Source: Buchnera aphidicola str. G002 (Myzus persicae) (GTDB taxonomy: Bacteria > Pseudomonadota > Gammaproteobacteria > Enterobacterales > Enterobacteriaceae). Taken from it: a DNA stretch of 64,000 nucleotides. Under the pieces are notes generated by a model, which saw nothing but the letters and a program-made list of their open reading frames with translations, did not search any database and had not been told where the DNA came from. Made by a program: the position numbers and the translations under genes. The stretch is taken from contig NZ_CP002701.1 in assembly GCF_000521565.1 (NCBI RefSeq), forward strand, positions 372,001 to 436,000. The letters are read 5' to 3'. Shown in pieces: positions 41,256-50,884 of the stretch (position 1 is the stretch's first letter; every line of letters begins with the position of its first letter).

Positions 41256-41680
41256 GCAATAGATATGCCTTTTAAGTTACAGTGGCCAGTCTACATAGCT
41301 CATTATGAAAATATTTATTTATTCTCATTGAAAGGTGTGAACCGGCTCAAATTAAGTGATTTAATAAATAAAAAAATTGAATTTTATAAAAAATTAATAG
41401 TTATATTTATTAATTATTGCTAATGATTTTTTAGATATATATGATTTATTTCAAAAAATAACATTAGCAACTTATTGAATTTTATTTTTTAAAAAAATTA
41501 TATATCTATTCTAGATTAATATAATTTTTCAAAAATAAGATGAATTAAATTTTATATAATTTCTATTTCCATGGTACTATTTGAAAAGATATAAAGCTAT
41601 ATTTTATTAAAAAATGTTTTTTAAGAATTTTACTCTGGTTAAGATAATTTTTTAAATTTAATTAATTTAAAATAATTATA
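41256..41680. other. Intergenic region pnp-deaD with GC-raised deaD leader
   Basis: 425 bp without a gene, where E. coli has nlpI. The first part upstream of deaD (41266-41353) keeps blocks much richer in G and C than other spacers, including a near-palindrome TGAACCGGCTCA at 41338-41349 and GTGGCCAGTCTACATAGC near 41282-41299. E. coli deaD has a very long 5' leader, so this may be a conserved leader or promoter region. Further away lies a long hairpin (41417-41470). The rest is plain AT-rich DNA. Confidence 0.55.
41417..41470. repeat. Long hairpin in the pnp-deaD spacer
   Basis: TTGCTAATG (41417-41425) pairs with CATTAGCAA (41462-41470), and ATTTTTT (41426-41432) with AAAAAAT (41453-41459), leaving an AA bulge. 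Together there are 16 bp around a 20-base loop. It could mark the 3' end of the pnp transcript or lie in the deaD leader; no T tract supports a classic terminator. Confidence 0.45.
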
Positions 41681-43804
41681 TCAGATAATATCATGATTTA
41701 TTATTTTATTAGAAATAATAGAATTTTCTATTTCTTTTATGCTTAACCTCAAACGACCCTGACGATCTATTTCTAAAACTTTTACAGAGATTACTTGATC
41801 AATTTTTAAATGATCAGATACTTTATCAACTCGTTTATCAGAAATTTGTGAAATATGAACTAAACCTTCTTTTCCAAAACCGATAGAAACAAAAGCACCA
41901 AAATCAACAATACGAGTAACTTTTCCTGAATAAATTTTTCCTACTTCAATTTCTGCTGTAATTTCTTCAATTCTGCGGATAGCATGTTTTGCTTTTTCAC
42001 TAACAGCAGCTGATATCTTAACTGTACCATCATCTTCAATTTCAATTATAGTACCAGTTTCTTCAGTAAGCATTCTAATAACAGAACCTCCTTTACCTAT
42101 TACATCCTTTATTTTTTCAGGACTAATTTTAATGGTATGGATACGAGGAGCAAGTTCAGAAATTTCATTTCTTGATTTACTTAATGCTTGATTCATTACA
42201 TTTAAAATATGTAATCGAGCTAATCTTGCTGCATTTAGAGCTGTATGTATAATTTCATTAGTAATACCCTCTATCTTCATATCCATTTGTAATGCTGTAA
42301 TACCTATATCTGTTCCAGAAACTTTAAAGTCCATATCTCCTAAATGATCTTCATCCCCTAAAATATCTGAAAGTAGTACATATTGTTCTCCTTCTTTCAC
42401 TAAACCCATCGATATACCAGCAACAGCAGATTTAATAGGTACACCAGCATCCATTAAAGCTAAAGAAGCTCCACAAACAGAAGCCATGGAAGACGAACCA
42501 TTTGATTCAGTAATTTCAGAAACTATTCTAATAGTATACGGAAAATCGTCTAATTTTGGCATCACAGCTAATAAACTTCTTTTAGCAAGACGACCATGTC
42601 CAATTTCACGTCTTTTTGGTGATCCTACTGTTCCTATTTCTCCAACAGAATAAGGAGGAAAATTATAATGAAATAAAAAATTATCTGTTCTATCTCCTAA
42701 TAACTCATCTAAGTTTTGTGCATCTCGAGATGTTCCTAAAGTTACTGCAACTAAAGATTGTGTTTCTCCTCTAGTAAATAAAGCAGAACCATGTGTTCTA
42801 GGTAAAACACCAGTACGCACATCTAATGCACGAATCATATCTTTTTCTCGTCCATCAATTCGCGTTTCATTATTTAATATACGTTTACGCACAATTTTTT
42901 TTTCAATTTTTTGAAAAATAGCTTCTATTTCTAACACAGAAACATTCGAATTATTATCAGAAAATGTTTTTATTATTTCTTCTTTAATAGAATTTAATCT
43001 ATCAAATCTTTCTTGTTTATTAAAAATTAAATAAGCAGAACTTATTTCTTTTTCAGATAATTCGATAATTTTCAATTCTAATGCTTTATTTATATCTGGA
43101 TAAGATGTTGTCCAAGGTAATTTACTAGCTTCATTTGATAAAGAACGAATATTATTAATTACTACTTGTTGTTGTTGATGACCAAAAATAATAGCTTCAA
43201 GAATTTTTTCTTCACTAAGTATTTTTGATTCTGCTTCTACCATAAGAACAGCGTTTTGAGTTCCTGAAACAACTAAATCTAAAGAACTATTTTTCATATC
43301 ATCACTTGTAGGATTTAATAAGTATTGATTATTAATATAACCCACTCTTGCAGCACCTACTGGACCATAAAATGGAATACCCGATAAACTCAGTGCTGCT
43401 GATGCGCCTATAATAGAAATTATATCAGGATTAATTTGAGGATTAACTGATACAACTGTTGCAATAATTTGAACTTCATTCAAAAAATTTTTAGGAAATA
43501 GAGGTCGAATAGGTCTATCTATCAAACGAGCTATTAATATTTCATTTTCACTTGGACGTCCTTCTCTTCTAAAAAATCCCCCCGGTATACGACCTGCAGC
43601 ATATGTACGTTCTTGATAATTAACAGTAAGTGGAAAAAATTTTTGACCTGTATGTATTTTTTTTTGCCCTACAACAGTTACAAAAACTGCTGTATCATCC
43701 ATACTTGCCATAACAGCTGCTGTCGCTTGTCGTGCCATTATACCTGTTTCTAAAGTAATCGTATATTGACCATATTGAAATTTACGTACAATTGGATTTA
43801 GCAA
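41681..43804 (-). CDS. pnp: Polynucleotide phosphorylase
   Basis: Phosphorolytic 3'-5' exoribonuclease and degradosome component. The 707 residues (E. coli 711) start at TTG (43804), as E. coli pnp does, with AAGGAT about 8 bases upstream; [20 protein letters not shown] is nearly identical. Two RNase PH domains (the second with [12 protein letters not shown] upstream and [14 protein letters not shown]), an all-alpha linker, a KH domain ([17 protein letters not shown]) and an S1 domain ([20 protein letters not shown]) are intact; only the acidic/Ala-rich tail is shortened. Partner RNase E is in this window and keeps its PNPase-binding segment. Confidence 0.97.
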   Translation of the reverse strand: MLNPIVRKFQYGQYTITLETGIMARQATAAVMASMDDTAVFVTVVGQKKIHTGQKFFPLTVNYQERTYAAGRIPGGFFRREGRPSENEILIARLIDRPIRPLFPKNFLNEVQIIATVVSVNPQINPDIISIIGASAALSLSGIPFYGPVGAARVGYINNQYLLNPTSDDMKNSSLDLVVSGTQNAVLMVEAESKILSEEKILEAIIFGHQQQQVVINNIRSLSNEASKLPWTTSYPDINKALELKIIELSEKEISSAYLIFNKQERFDRLNSIKEEIIKTFSDNNSNVSVLEIEAIFQKIEKKIVRKRILNNETRIDGREKDMIRALDVRTGVLPRTHGSALFTRGETQSLVAVTLGTSRDAQNLDELLGDRTDNFLFHYNFPPYSVGEIGTVGSPKRREIGHGRLAKRSLLAVMPKLDDFPYTIRIVSEITESNGSSSMASVCGASLALMDAGVPIKSAVAGISMGLVKEGEQYVLLSDILGDEDHLGDMDFKVSGTDIGITALQMDMKIEGITNEIIHTALNAARLARLHILNVMNQALSKSRNEISELAPRIHTIKISPEKIKDVIGKGGSVIRMLTEETGTIIEIEDDGTVKISAAVSEKAKHAIRRIEEITAEIEVGKIYSGKVTRIVDFGAFVSIGFGKEGLVHISQISDKRVDKVSDHLKIDQVISVKVLEIDRQGRLRLSIKEIENSIISNKIINHDII

Positions 43805-43853
43805 AATAATATCCTTAACATAAAACTAATTTTTTTAATAAATAGAAATTACC

Positions 43854-43880
43854 TTATTAATACTTTAATAGTATTAATAA
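43854..43880 (-). promoter_or_regulatory. Perfect stem-loop in the pnp leader
   Basis: TTATTAATACT (43854-43864) pairs with AGTATTAATAA (43870-43880) over 11 bp with a 5-base loop. It sits about 50 bases before the pnp start and after the rpsO terminator. In E. coli a pnp leader hairpin is cut by RNase III and allows PNPase to repress its own mRNA; this shorter stem occupies the same place. Confidence 0.45.
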
Positions 43881-43911
43881 CATTTAGTTTATAAAATTTA
43901 AATGAAACTGT

Positions 43912-43936
43912 AAAAAAAGGGCTAAAAAAGCCCTTT
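43912..43936 (-). terminator. Intrinsic terminator between rpsO and pnp
   Basis: On the reverse strand AAAGGGCT and AGCCCTTT (43929-43936 with 43916-43923) form an 8-bp stem with a five-base loop, followed by a run of seven T (43912-43918 read in reverse, partly within the stem). E. coli also has a terminator between rpsO and pnp, so pnp gets part of its transcription by read-through or from its own promoter. Confidence 0.78.
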
Positions 43937-44008
43937 GTAAGTAATATTTCTTCATTTTTTTATGAAAATATAGATTTTTTTTAAATTCTATATTTTTAGA
44001 AGAACTGT

Positions 44009-44278
44009 TTACCGTCTTAAATGTAATTCTTCAATTAAAATAGTATAACGAGAGATATTTTTTTTCTTTAAATAATCTAATAATTTACGACGTTTTGAAA
44101 CCATATTTAAAAGACCTCTACGGCTACAATGATCTTTTTTATGTTGAGAAAAATGTACTTGAAGATGATTAATTTGAGTTGTTAGTAATGCAATTTGTAC
44201 TTCTGTTTTTCCACTATCTTGTTTATTTTGACCATATTTTAAAATAATATTTTTTGTGTCTATTGCACACAGGGACAT
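44009..44278 (-). CDS. rpsO: 30S ribosomal protein S15
   Basis: Primary 16S rRNA-binding protein of the small subunit platform. An ATG at 44290 is in frame, but the ATG at 44278 is chosen: GGAG lies 6 bases upstream and the resulting 89 residues equal the E. coli length. [20 protein letters not shown] and [20 protein letters not shown] are conserved. It lies between truB and pnp in the usual metY-nusA-infB-rbfA-truB-rpsO-pnp order. Confidence 0.97.
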   Translation of the reverse strand: MSLCAIDTKNIILKYGQNKQDSGKTEVQIALLTTQINHLQVHFSQHKKDHCSRRGLLNMVSKRRKLLDYLKKKNISRYTILIEELHLRR

Positions 44279-44384
44279 ATAATACTCCATATATTTAAAA
44301 CAATATTTTATTGATTTTAGAATCTAATTCAGTATTTTAAAAATAATATCATGCTAATCTTAAATTTAATAGTGAATAACTTAA

Positions 44385-45317
44385 TTAGTATATAGAAACT
44401 AATCGATATGGTATTAATAATGCTTCTGTATTAATTCTTCCTAATCCAATAAATTTTTTATCTTTTTTTTCTATTACACGTACCAAACTATTTTTAATAT
44501 TAGATTGATAATTTACTATCTGTCCAAGTTTAAAATGATATGATTCTGTACAAGAAAGATATACTTCTGGTAAAAAAGATACAGGACTATCTATAGGCAT
44601 TAATAAATTATCTATTTTTTGAAAAAAATTAATATTTTTAGTATTATTTTTGTTTAACAATTTATATAAATCAGTAATTTTGACTAATTTCGTATAACTA
44701 TAGGATGCAACTTGTAAACGACGTAAAAAAATTACATGAGCACCACAACCTAATTTTTCCCCTAAATCTTCAATAAGAGTTCTAATATATGTGCCTTTTG
44801 AACATAATACTGTAAATTCAATTAAATTATCTTTTTGAATAACAGAATCAATACTATATATCATTACTTTTCTTATTTTACGTTTTATATTTAATCCTTG
44901 ACGCGCATATTTATATAAAGGAATACCATTATATTTAATCGCTGAATACATGGAAGGAATTTGATTAATTAAACCAGTAAGTTCTTTTATAGATGCATTC
45001 AGCTGAAAATTAGTAAACAAAATAGGACGTTTTTCTATCACTATTCCATAGGAATCAGATGTAGATGTTTTTTCTCCTAATTTAGCAATAACATGGTAAC
45101 GCTTATTAGATTCCGTCAAATAACTAGAAAATTTTGCACATTCTCCAAAACAAATAGGTAACATTCCAGTTGCTAAAGGATCTAAAGTTCCAATATATCC
45201 TGCTTTTTTTGCATTAAAAATAGATTTTACTTTCTGTAAAGCCTGATTAGAGGACATACCGGAAGGTTTATCTAATAATATTAACCCATGAACATTGCGT
45301 TTTTTATGAAAAAACAT
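44385..45317 (-). CDS. truB: tRNA pseudouridine 55 synthase TruB
   Basis: Makes pseudouridine 55 in the T loop of tRNAs. The 310 residues (E. coli 314) carry GLILLDKPSGMSSNQALQKV, the catalytic aspartate in GTLDPLATGMLPICFGE, IPSMYSAIKYNGIPLYKYAR and SKGTYIRTLIEDLGEKLG. A reduced C-terminal PUA-like region follows. It is 15 bp after rbfA, in the nusA operon. Confidence 0.96.
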   Translation of the reverse strand: MFFHKKRNVHGLILLDKPSGMSSNQALQKVKSIFNAKKAGYIGTLDPLATGMLPICFGECAKFSSYLTESNKRYHVIAKLGEKTSTSDSYGIVIEKRPILFTNFQLNASIKELTGLINQIPSMYSAIKYNGIPLYKYARQGLNIKRKIRKVMIYSIDSVIQKDNLIEFTVLCSKGTYIRTLIEDLGEKLGCGAHVIFLRRLQVASYSYTKLVKITDLYKLLNKNNTKNINFFQKIDNLLMPIDSPVSFLPEVYLSCTESYHFKLGQIVNYQSNIKNSLVRVIEKKDKKFIGLGRINTEALLIPYRLVSIY

Positions 45318-45332
45318 TGATTAATCCTTTTT

Positions 45333-45716
45333 TCATTCATAAAATAGTGTATTCTCATTTTTTTTTGATAATTTATTCAATATCATAGAAATATGATTAC
45401 CTTTTAAAAACGAATCATCATAATAAAAAATAATATTCGGTATAATCCTTAGTCTCATTTTTTTGCATAATAATTTTCGAATATAACTAGAAGCGTTATT
45501 TAAGACTATTAATATTTTATCAACATTGCGTTGATTTAAATTTTCTAAAAAACTTACAAATACTTGAGCATAGGACAAATCTTTAGATATTTTAACTTCA
45601 GAAACTGTTATCATTTTTTTGATGCGTGGATCTTGCATTGAATATTGTATAATAACAGATATTTTTTTTTGTAATTCTTGTCCTATACGAATAGATCGAT
45701 TAAAAGATTTTTCCAT
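45333..45716 (-). CDS. rbfA: 30S ribosome-binding factor RbfA
   Basis: Late small-subunit maturation and cold-shock factor that binds the 16S rRNA helix 1 region. The 127 residues (E. coli 133) form one KH-like domain: RIGQELQKKISVIIQYSMQD, SEVKISKDLSYAQVFVSFL and LRIIPNIIFYYDDSF. It stands between infB (47 bp) and truB (15 bp). Confidence 0.95.
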   Translation of the reverse strand: MEKSFNRSIRIGQELQKKISVIIQYSMQDPRIKKMITVSEVKISKDLSYAQVFVSFLENLNQRNVDKILIVLNNASSYIRKLLCKKMRLRIIPNIIFYYDDSFLKGNHISMILNKLSKKNENTLFYE

Positions 45717-45763
45717 AATGATATTACCAAATTATTTTTTTTAAAATAAATATACATTTAAAT

Positions 45764-48409
45764 TTATAATATTCTTTTAACTTCTTTTACTTCGAAAACT
45801 TCTATGATATCTTTGATGCGTATATCGTTATAATTTTTTATACCAATACCACATTCTAATCCATTACGTATTTCATTAACATCTTCTTTAAAACGACGTA
45901 ACGATTCTAATTCACCTTCATGTATCACTATATTATCTCTTAATATATGAATTGGATTAGTACGTTTAACTATCCCTTCAATAACCATGCAACCTGCAAT
46001 CAAGCCAAATTTAGGAGATTTAAAAGTATTTCTAACTTCAGCTAATCCAATAATATTTTGTTTATATTCAGGTGATAAAAGACCAGTCATAGCAGATTTA
46101 ACTTCATTAATTAAATCATAAATAACTGAATAATAACGAAGATCTAAATGTTCTGAATTAATTATTTTTTTGGCAGCAGCATCTGCTCTAACATTAAATC
46201 CTAAAATAATAGCATTTGAAGCCATAGCTAAAGAAGCATCTGTTTCTGTAATACCACCGATACCTAATCCTATTATTTTTACTTTTACTTCATTTGTAGA
46301 AAGCTTTAATAAGGCTCCAGAAATTGCTTCTAAAGAACCTTGTACATCAGATTTAAGAATGATCTTTAATTCAGAAAAATTATTTTTACTCATACTATCA
46401 AACATATTTTCTAAATTTATTTTATTTTCATTTAATAACTTTCTTTCACGAAATTTTTCTTTTCTATAAGAAGCTACTTCTTTTGCTTTTTTTTCATCAC
46501 GGACTACAGTAACGTTATCTCCTGAAAAAGGAACTTTAGATAGTCCTAAAACTTCTACTGGCATAGCAGGTCCTGCATACAAGACTTCCTTTCCTGTTTG
46601 ATCACGTAAAGCTTTAATACGACCATATTCAAAGCCACATAGTATTATATCTCCTTTTTTTAAAGTACCTTTTTGAATTAATACAGTAGCTATTGGTCCA
46701 CGACCCTTATCTAAAAATGATTCAATAACGACACCTTCTGCCATACCAGTAGGTACTGCTTTTAATTCTAATATTTCTGCTTGAAGTAAAATTGCATTTA
46801 ATAGTTGATCTACACCGTTGCCTGTTTTTGCAGAAACAGATACAAATATATTTTCACCACCCCATTCTTCTGAAAGAATATTATATTTCATTAAATCATT
46901 TTTTACTTTATCAATATCAGAATCTATTTTATCAATTTTATTAATAGCTACAATTACTGGAACATTAGCTTCTTTTGCATGTTGAATCGCTTCAATCGTT
47001 TGAGGCATAACACCATCATCTGCTGCTATAACCAAAACAACAATATCAGTTATTTTTACTCCACGAGATCTCATGGCAGTAAAAGCTGAATGACCTGGTG
47101 TATCTAAAAAAGTAATAGAACCTAAATCAGTTTTCACATGATATGCACCAATATTCTGTGTAATTCCTCCAGCTTCATGAAAAGCGGTTTTTGTTGAACG
47201 AATATAATCTAATAATGATGTTTTACCATGATCAACATGTCCCATTATAGTAACTACTGGAGATCTTACAGTAAAAATATTATTACCTATATCACGATCT
47301 TGCATAATTATTTCTTCTAATTCATTTTCTCTATGCAAAGTAACTTTATGACCCATTTCTTCTGCAATTAACTGAGCTGTATCCTGATCTAAGATATGAT
47401 TAATAGTACCTATAACACCAATTTTCATCATAGTTTTAATCACTTCAGAACTTTTTATAGCCATTTTATTAGAAAGATCAGATACAGAAATAGTTCCATT
47501 AATTATAATATCTCTATTAACAATAGAATCGGGTTTTTTAAAAACTTGTTGCAATAAAATAGGCTTGTTTTTTTGTTTCAGATTTTTTTTCTGACGATTG
47601 GAAATACGTATTTCTTCTTTATTATTTTTACTATTATAAAAATTTTTATTACTTTTTTTCTGACGATGATTTTTTAAAACTCGGTTATGATTTCTTTTAT
47701 CAGTTTCGATATCTCTATCATTATCATCTTCAGCTTGTCGAGCATGTAAAAACGTTGTTAAATGATAATCTTTTTTTTCTTCTTTATAAGATTTTCTAGT
47801 ATCTATATTTTCTTTTGTTCTTTTTTTTTCATTAATATCAATAAAATTTTTTTCTATATTTTTTTTTATTTTTTTGTCTTTTTCTTCTTTATTTAAGATT
47901 TTAGAATTTTTTACTTTATTAATTTTTTTAAAGTTAAAAAATTCAACATTTGTTTTATTAAAATCTAATTTTTCAATATTTTTTTTACGTTTTTTGTCTA
48001 TAGTATTTTTTTCTATAGACGTATTTATATTATTTTTTTGTAAATTTTTTAAAGAATACTCTTGTTTTATTAGAATTTTATTAGTACTTGTTATATTCGA
48101 TGAAAAGTCAGCTTCAAATTTATTATTTTTTATGTAAGTTCTTTTCTTACGTACTTCTACTTGTATAGATTTATTTTTTCCACTAGTAGTAGATACGCTT
48201 AAAGTACTGCGTGTTTTCCTTTGTAAAATTAAAGTATCTAAAGAAGATTTTTTTTTAGATTCTAAATGTTTTAATAAATTATTTTTTTCAATTAAATTAA
48301 TTTGATCCTTTTCATTTTTTACTATACCGATATCAGATAATTCTTTTATCAACTCTTTGATTGATATTTTTATTTCATTAGATAAAAATTTTAAACTTAT
48401 ATCTGTCAT
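45764..48409 (-). CDS. infB: Translation initiation factor IF-2
   Basis: GTPase that brings initiator tRNA to the ribosome. The 881 residues (E. coli 890) have an N-terminal subdomain (1-50), a long Lys/Asn/Glu-rich low-complexity linker (about 60-290) in place of the Ala/Glu-rich E. coli linker, then the G domain with G1 [17 protein letters not shown] (near 390), [15 protein letters not shown] and NKIDK. Domains with [19 protein letters not shown] and the fMet-tRNA-binding C2 region follow. It begins 17 bp after the restored nusA stop codon. The linker change is typical of AT-driven drift where only flexibility matters. Confidence 0.97.
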   Translation of the reverse strand: MTDISLKFLSNEIKISIKELIKELSDIGIVKNEKDQINLIEKNNLLKHLESKKKSSLDTLILQRKTRSTLSVSTTSGKNKSIQVEVRKKRTYIKNNKFEADFSSNITSTNKILIKQEYSLKNLQKNNINTSIEKNTIDKKRKKNIEKLDFNKTNVEFFNFKKINKVKNSKILNKEEKDKKIKKNIEKNFIDINEKKRTKENIDTRKSYKEEKKDYHLTTFLHARQAEDDNDRDIETDKRNHNRVLKNHRQKKSNKNFYNSKNNKEEIRISNRQKKNLKQKNKPILLQQVFKKPDSIVNRDIIINGTISVSDLSNKMAIKSSEVIKTMMKIGVIGTINHILDQDTAQLIAEEMGHKVTLHRENELEEIIMQDRDIGNNIFTVRSPVVTIMGHVDHGKTSLLDYIRSTKTAFHEAGGITQNIGAYHVKTDLGSITFLDTPGHSAFTAMRSRGVKITDIVVLVIAADDGVMPQTIEAIQHAKEANVPVIVAINKIDKIDSDIDKVKNDLMKYNILSEEWGGENIFVSVSAKTGNGVDQLLNAILLQAEILELKAVPTGMAEGVVIESFLDKGRGPIATVLIQKGTLKKGDIILCGFEYGRIKALRDQTGKEVLYAGPAMPVEVLGLSKVPFSGDNVTVVRDEKKAKEVASYRKEKFRERKLLNENKINLENMFDSMSKNNFSELKIILKSDVQGSLEAISGALLKLSTNEVKVKIIGLGIGGITETDASLAMASNAIILGFNVRADAAAKKIINSEHLDLRYYSVIYDLINEVKSAMTGLLSPEYKQNIIGLAEVRNTFKSPKFGLIAGCMVIEGIVKRTNPIHILRDNIVIHEGELESLRRFKEDVNEIRNGLECGIGIKNYNDIRIKDIIEVFEVKEVKRIL

Positions 48410-48426
48410 ACCTTTTCTTCCTATTA

Positions 48427-49913
48427 TTAAACTTTACCACCGAACCAACAGATATTACGAGCAGTCATAATTAATAAACCAGCTTGTTCAGAATTGAGAC
48501 TCTTAATATCAGTTAAATCATCTATTCCTTGATCAGCTAATTCTGCTAAAGTAAATATATTTTTTTCAGCTAATTGCAAAGCCAATACTGTATTCATACC
48601 ATTTATATTTAGTAAATCTTTTTCTGTTTTTTTATCTTTAATTCTATTTTTTTTTCTGATTCTATGATACGTAATTTATTTTTTGCACCTTCACGTACTA
48701 TTTTTGCTTCTTCTTTACTTAAATCATTAATTTCTAATAATTCATTAAATGGTATATAAGCTAATTCTTCAAGAGAAGAAAAACCTTCTTTTACTAAAAT
48801 TTTTATAATTTTTTCGCTAATATTTAAATTTTTTTTAAAAGTATTAAAAGCTGCATGAGCTTCTTCTTGATGTTTAGAATGCAGATCTTCTGTAGTCATG
48901 ACATTTAATTCCCAACCACTGATTTGAGAAGCCAAACGAACGTTCTGCCCATTTCGACCGATAGCTTGTGCTAAATTTCCGGATTCTACAGCTATATCCA
49001 TAGTGTGATGATCTTCATCTACTACAATAGAAGCTACATCTGCTGGAGCCATTGCGTTAATAACAAACTGAGCAGGATTATCATCCCATAAAATAATATC
49101 AATTCGTTCACCACATAATTCGCTTGATACTGCTTGTACACGAGCTCCTCTCATTCCTACACATGCACCTACTGGATCAATGCGCTTATCATTAGTTTTT
49201 ACTGCAATTTTTGCTCGAGAACCTGGATCACGGGCAGCTGCTTTAATTTCAATGACTTCTTCTCCAATTTCAGGAACTTCTATCCTGAATAACTCAATTA
49301 ACATTTCTGTTTTAGAGCGACTAATAAATAACTGAGCGCCACGAGATTCAGGATATACACCGTATAGAATCCCGCGAATACGATCACCAGGACGAAAGTT
49401 TTCTCTCGGCAACATACCTTCACGTAAAATTAATGCTTCAGCATTATTGCCTAAATCTAAAGTTAAATTATCTCGATGAATTTTCTTAACTATGCCAGTA
49501 ATTATCTGACCAATATATTTTCGAAATTGATTAACTAACATTGCTCTTTCTGCTTCTCGTACTTTTTGTACAATTACTTGTTTTGCAGTTTGAGTAGTTA
49601 TTCTATCAAAATTTACAGATTCTATCTGATCTTCTATATAATCGTTAATCTGAACTTTTTCACCTTCAAAACAAGCTGCTTCTAAAGTAATTTCTCTAGT
49701 GGGTTGAGTCACTGTATCCACTACCATCCAACGTCTAAAAGTAGTAAAATTTCCAGTTTTTCGATTTATACTAACTCTAATATCAATTTCTTGTTCATGT
49801 TTTTTCTTAGTGGCTGTTGCTAAGGCGATTTCTAATGCTTCAAAAATTTTTTCACGAGGGAGAGACTTTTCATTAGAAACAGCTTCTACGACAGCTAAGA
49901 TTTCTTTATTCAT
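48427..49913 (-). CDS. nusA: Transcription factor NusA, frame broken at an A9 tract
   Basis: Elongation, pausing and antitermination factor that binds RNA polymerase. The true start is the ATG at 49913 ([20 protein letters not shown]), not the in-frame ATG at 49979. The N-terminal domain, S1, KH1, KH2 and AR1 read in one frame to a stop at 48609 (434 residues). The AR2 domain continues in the next frame to 48427, ending NICWFGGKV like E. coli NICWFGDEA. The break coincides with nine A on the coding strand (48647-48655). One extra A gives 1488 bases and exactly 495 residues, the E. coli length. Transcript slippage would restore it; otherwise AR2 is lost. Confidence 0.93.
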
Positions 49914-50068
49914 CTTAGAGTACCTTAAAATAAACATTTTTGAAATGAACAATAAATAGCTTATTTTGTATGTATTCATTACAAAAAATTAATTTTTAAA
50001 TTAAATAATTAATTATTTAATATTTTAAGAAATATTAATTTTACATAAATTAAAATAAATTTTCTAAT

Positions 50069-50094
50069 AAAAAACCCCGAAAATTCGGGGTTTT
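50069..50094 (-). terminator. Intrinsic terminator after tRNA-Leu
   Basis: AAAACCCCGA (50071-50080) pairs with TCGGGGTTTT (50085-50094) over 10 bp with a 4-base loop, followed on the reverse strand by a run of six T. It lies 65 bp beyond the 3' end of the tRNA and closes the glmM-secG-tRNA transcript before nusA. Confidence 0.87.
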
Positions 50095-50158
50095 AGGCAA
50101 TATTACCCTATATATATAGTAATGATGATAAATCTAAATCTTTTAAATAAAAAAATAG

Positions 50159-50241
50159 TACCGAGGATGGGAATTGAACCCATATGCCTATTTGGCACTA
50201 TCCCCTCAAGATAGCGTGTCTACCAGTTTCACCACCTCGGT
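50159..50241 (-). tRNA. leuU: tRNA-Leu (anticodon GAG)
   Basis: Reads CUC and CUU leucine codons. The 83-base sequence folds as a class II tRNA. The acceptor stem is ACCGAGG with CCTCGGT, the D arm has GGTGAAACTGGTAGAC, the anticodon arm has CTATC-TTGAGGG-GATAG with anticodon GAG, a long variable arm follows, and the T arm contains GGTTCAATTCC. Close similarity and position after secG match E. coli leuU. The 3' CCA is not encoded: after the discriminator A the DNA reads CTA, so CCA must be added enzymatically. The E. coli neighbours metY and rimP are absent. Confidence 0.95.
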
Positions 50242-50306
50242 ATATTATATTTATTCTTAAAATCACAATTAACTTAATATACAATTAATATAAGAATGAT
50301 AAAAAA

Positions 50307-50636
50307 TTAATGCGGTATATCAGAATGAAACAATTTTTTATCTAATATAGGTTTTTTTGCTATAATATTTTTTGTATGATCTTCCCATAAAAAATCTGGT
50401 TCCATTTTTCTATTATTAATATTACATAAAATAATACTAATCAGTAGAAACAAAAAGGAAAAAATTCCAATAATATTAGTTACAAAATTATTAGTTCCAA
50501 TGCCACTGAAGAATTTAATATTATTTTTACTATTAAAATTCAACGTATTATTAAATCCTTTTCTTGGCTGTAATAAAATAAAAAAAATTAAAAAAATAGA
50601 AATGAAAATAAAAAAAAATAAAAAAAATAAATACAT
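50307..50636 (-). CDS. secG: Protein translocase subunit SecG
   Basis: Small membrane subunit of the SecYEG channel. The 109 residues (E. coli 110) form two membrane helices (about 1-24 and 50-73, Phe/Ile-rich) around a loop with LLQPRKGF, and [11 protein letters not shown] matches E. coli SGSGNFMTR. The tail ends in SDIPH (E. coli SDIPN). It follows glmM, with tRNA-Leu 65 bp downstream, as in E. coli. Confidence 0.93.
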   Translation of the reverse strand: MYLFFLFFFIFISIFLIFFILLQPRKGFNNTLNFNSKNNIKFFSGIGTNNFVTNIIGIFSFLFLLISIILCNINNRKMEPDFLWEDHTKNIIAKKPILDKKLFHSDIPH

Positions 50637-50884
50637 AAAAAATTATTTCCTTTTTTTATAAAATATGAACTATTTATAATCTATTTTTTCATAAATAATT
50701 TATATATAAATTATTTAGATATAAATTATCTATTTAATAGTAAAAGAAATAAAATTATTCAAAATAATATCATCTAATTTTATTACTATAACATCGATGT
50801 ATTATGACCACTTATATTTTTTTAATAAAAATAATTTATTTTATAATAGGTTTTGAAAAGAATACTTAATATAGAAAATATAAA

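Noticed and set aside
47560..48230. Lys/Asn-rich stretch of infB as a possible foreign or repeat insertion
   Set aside because: It fills the place of the flexible linker of IF-2, keeps the reading frame and is bounded by normal domains; AT-driven drift explains it.
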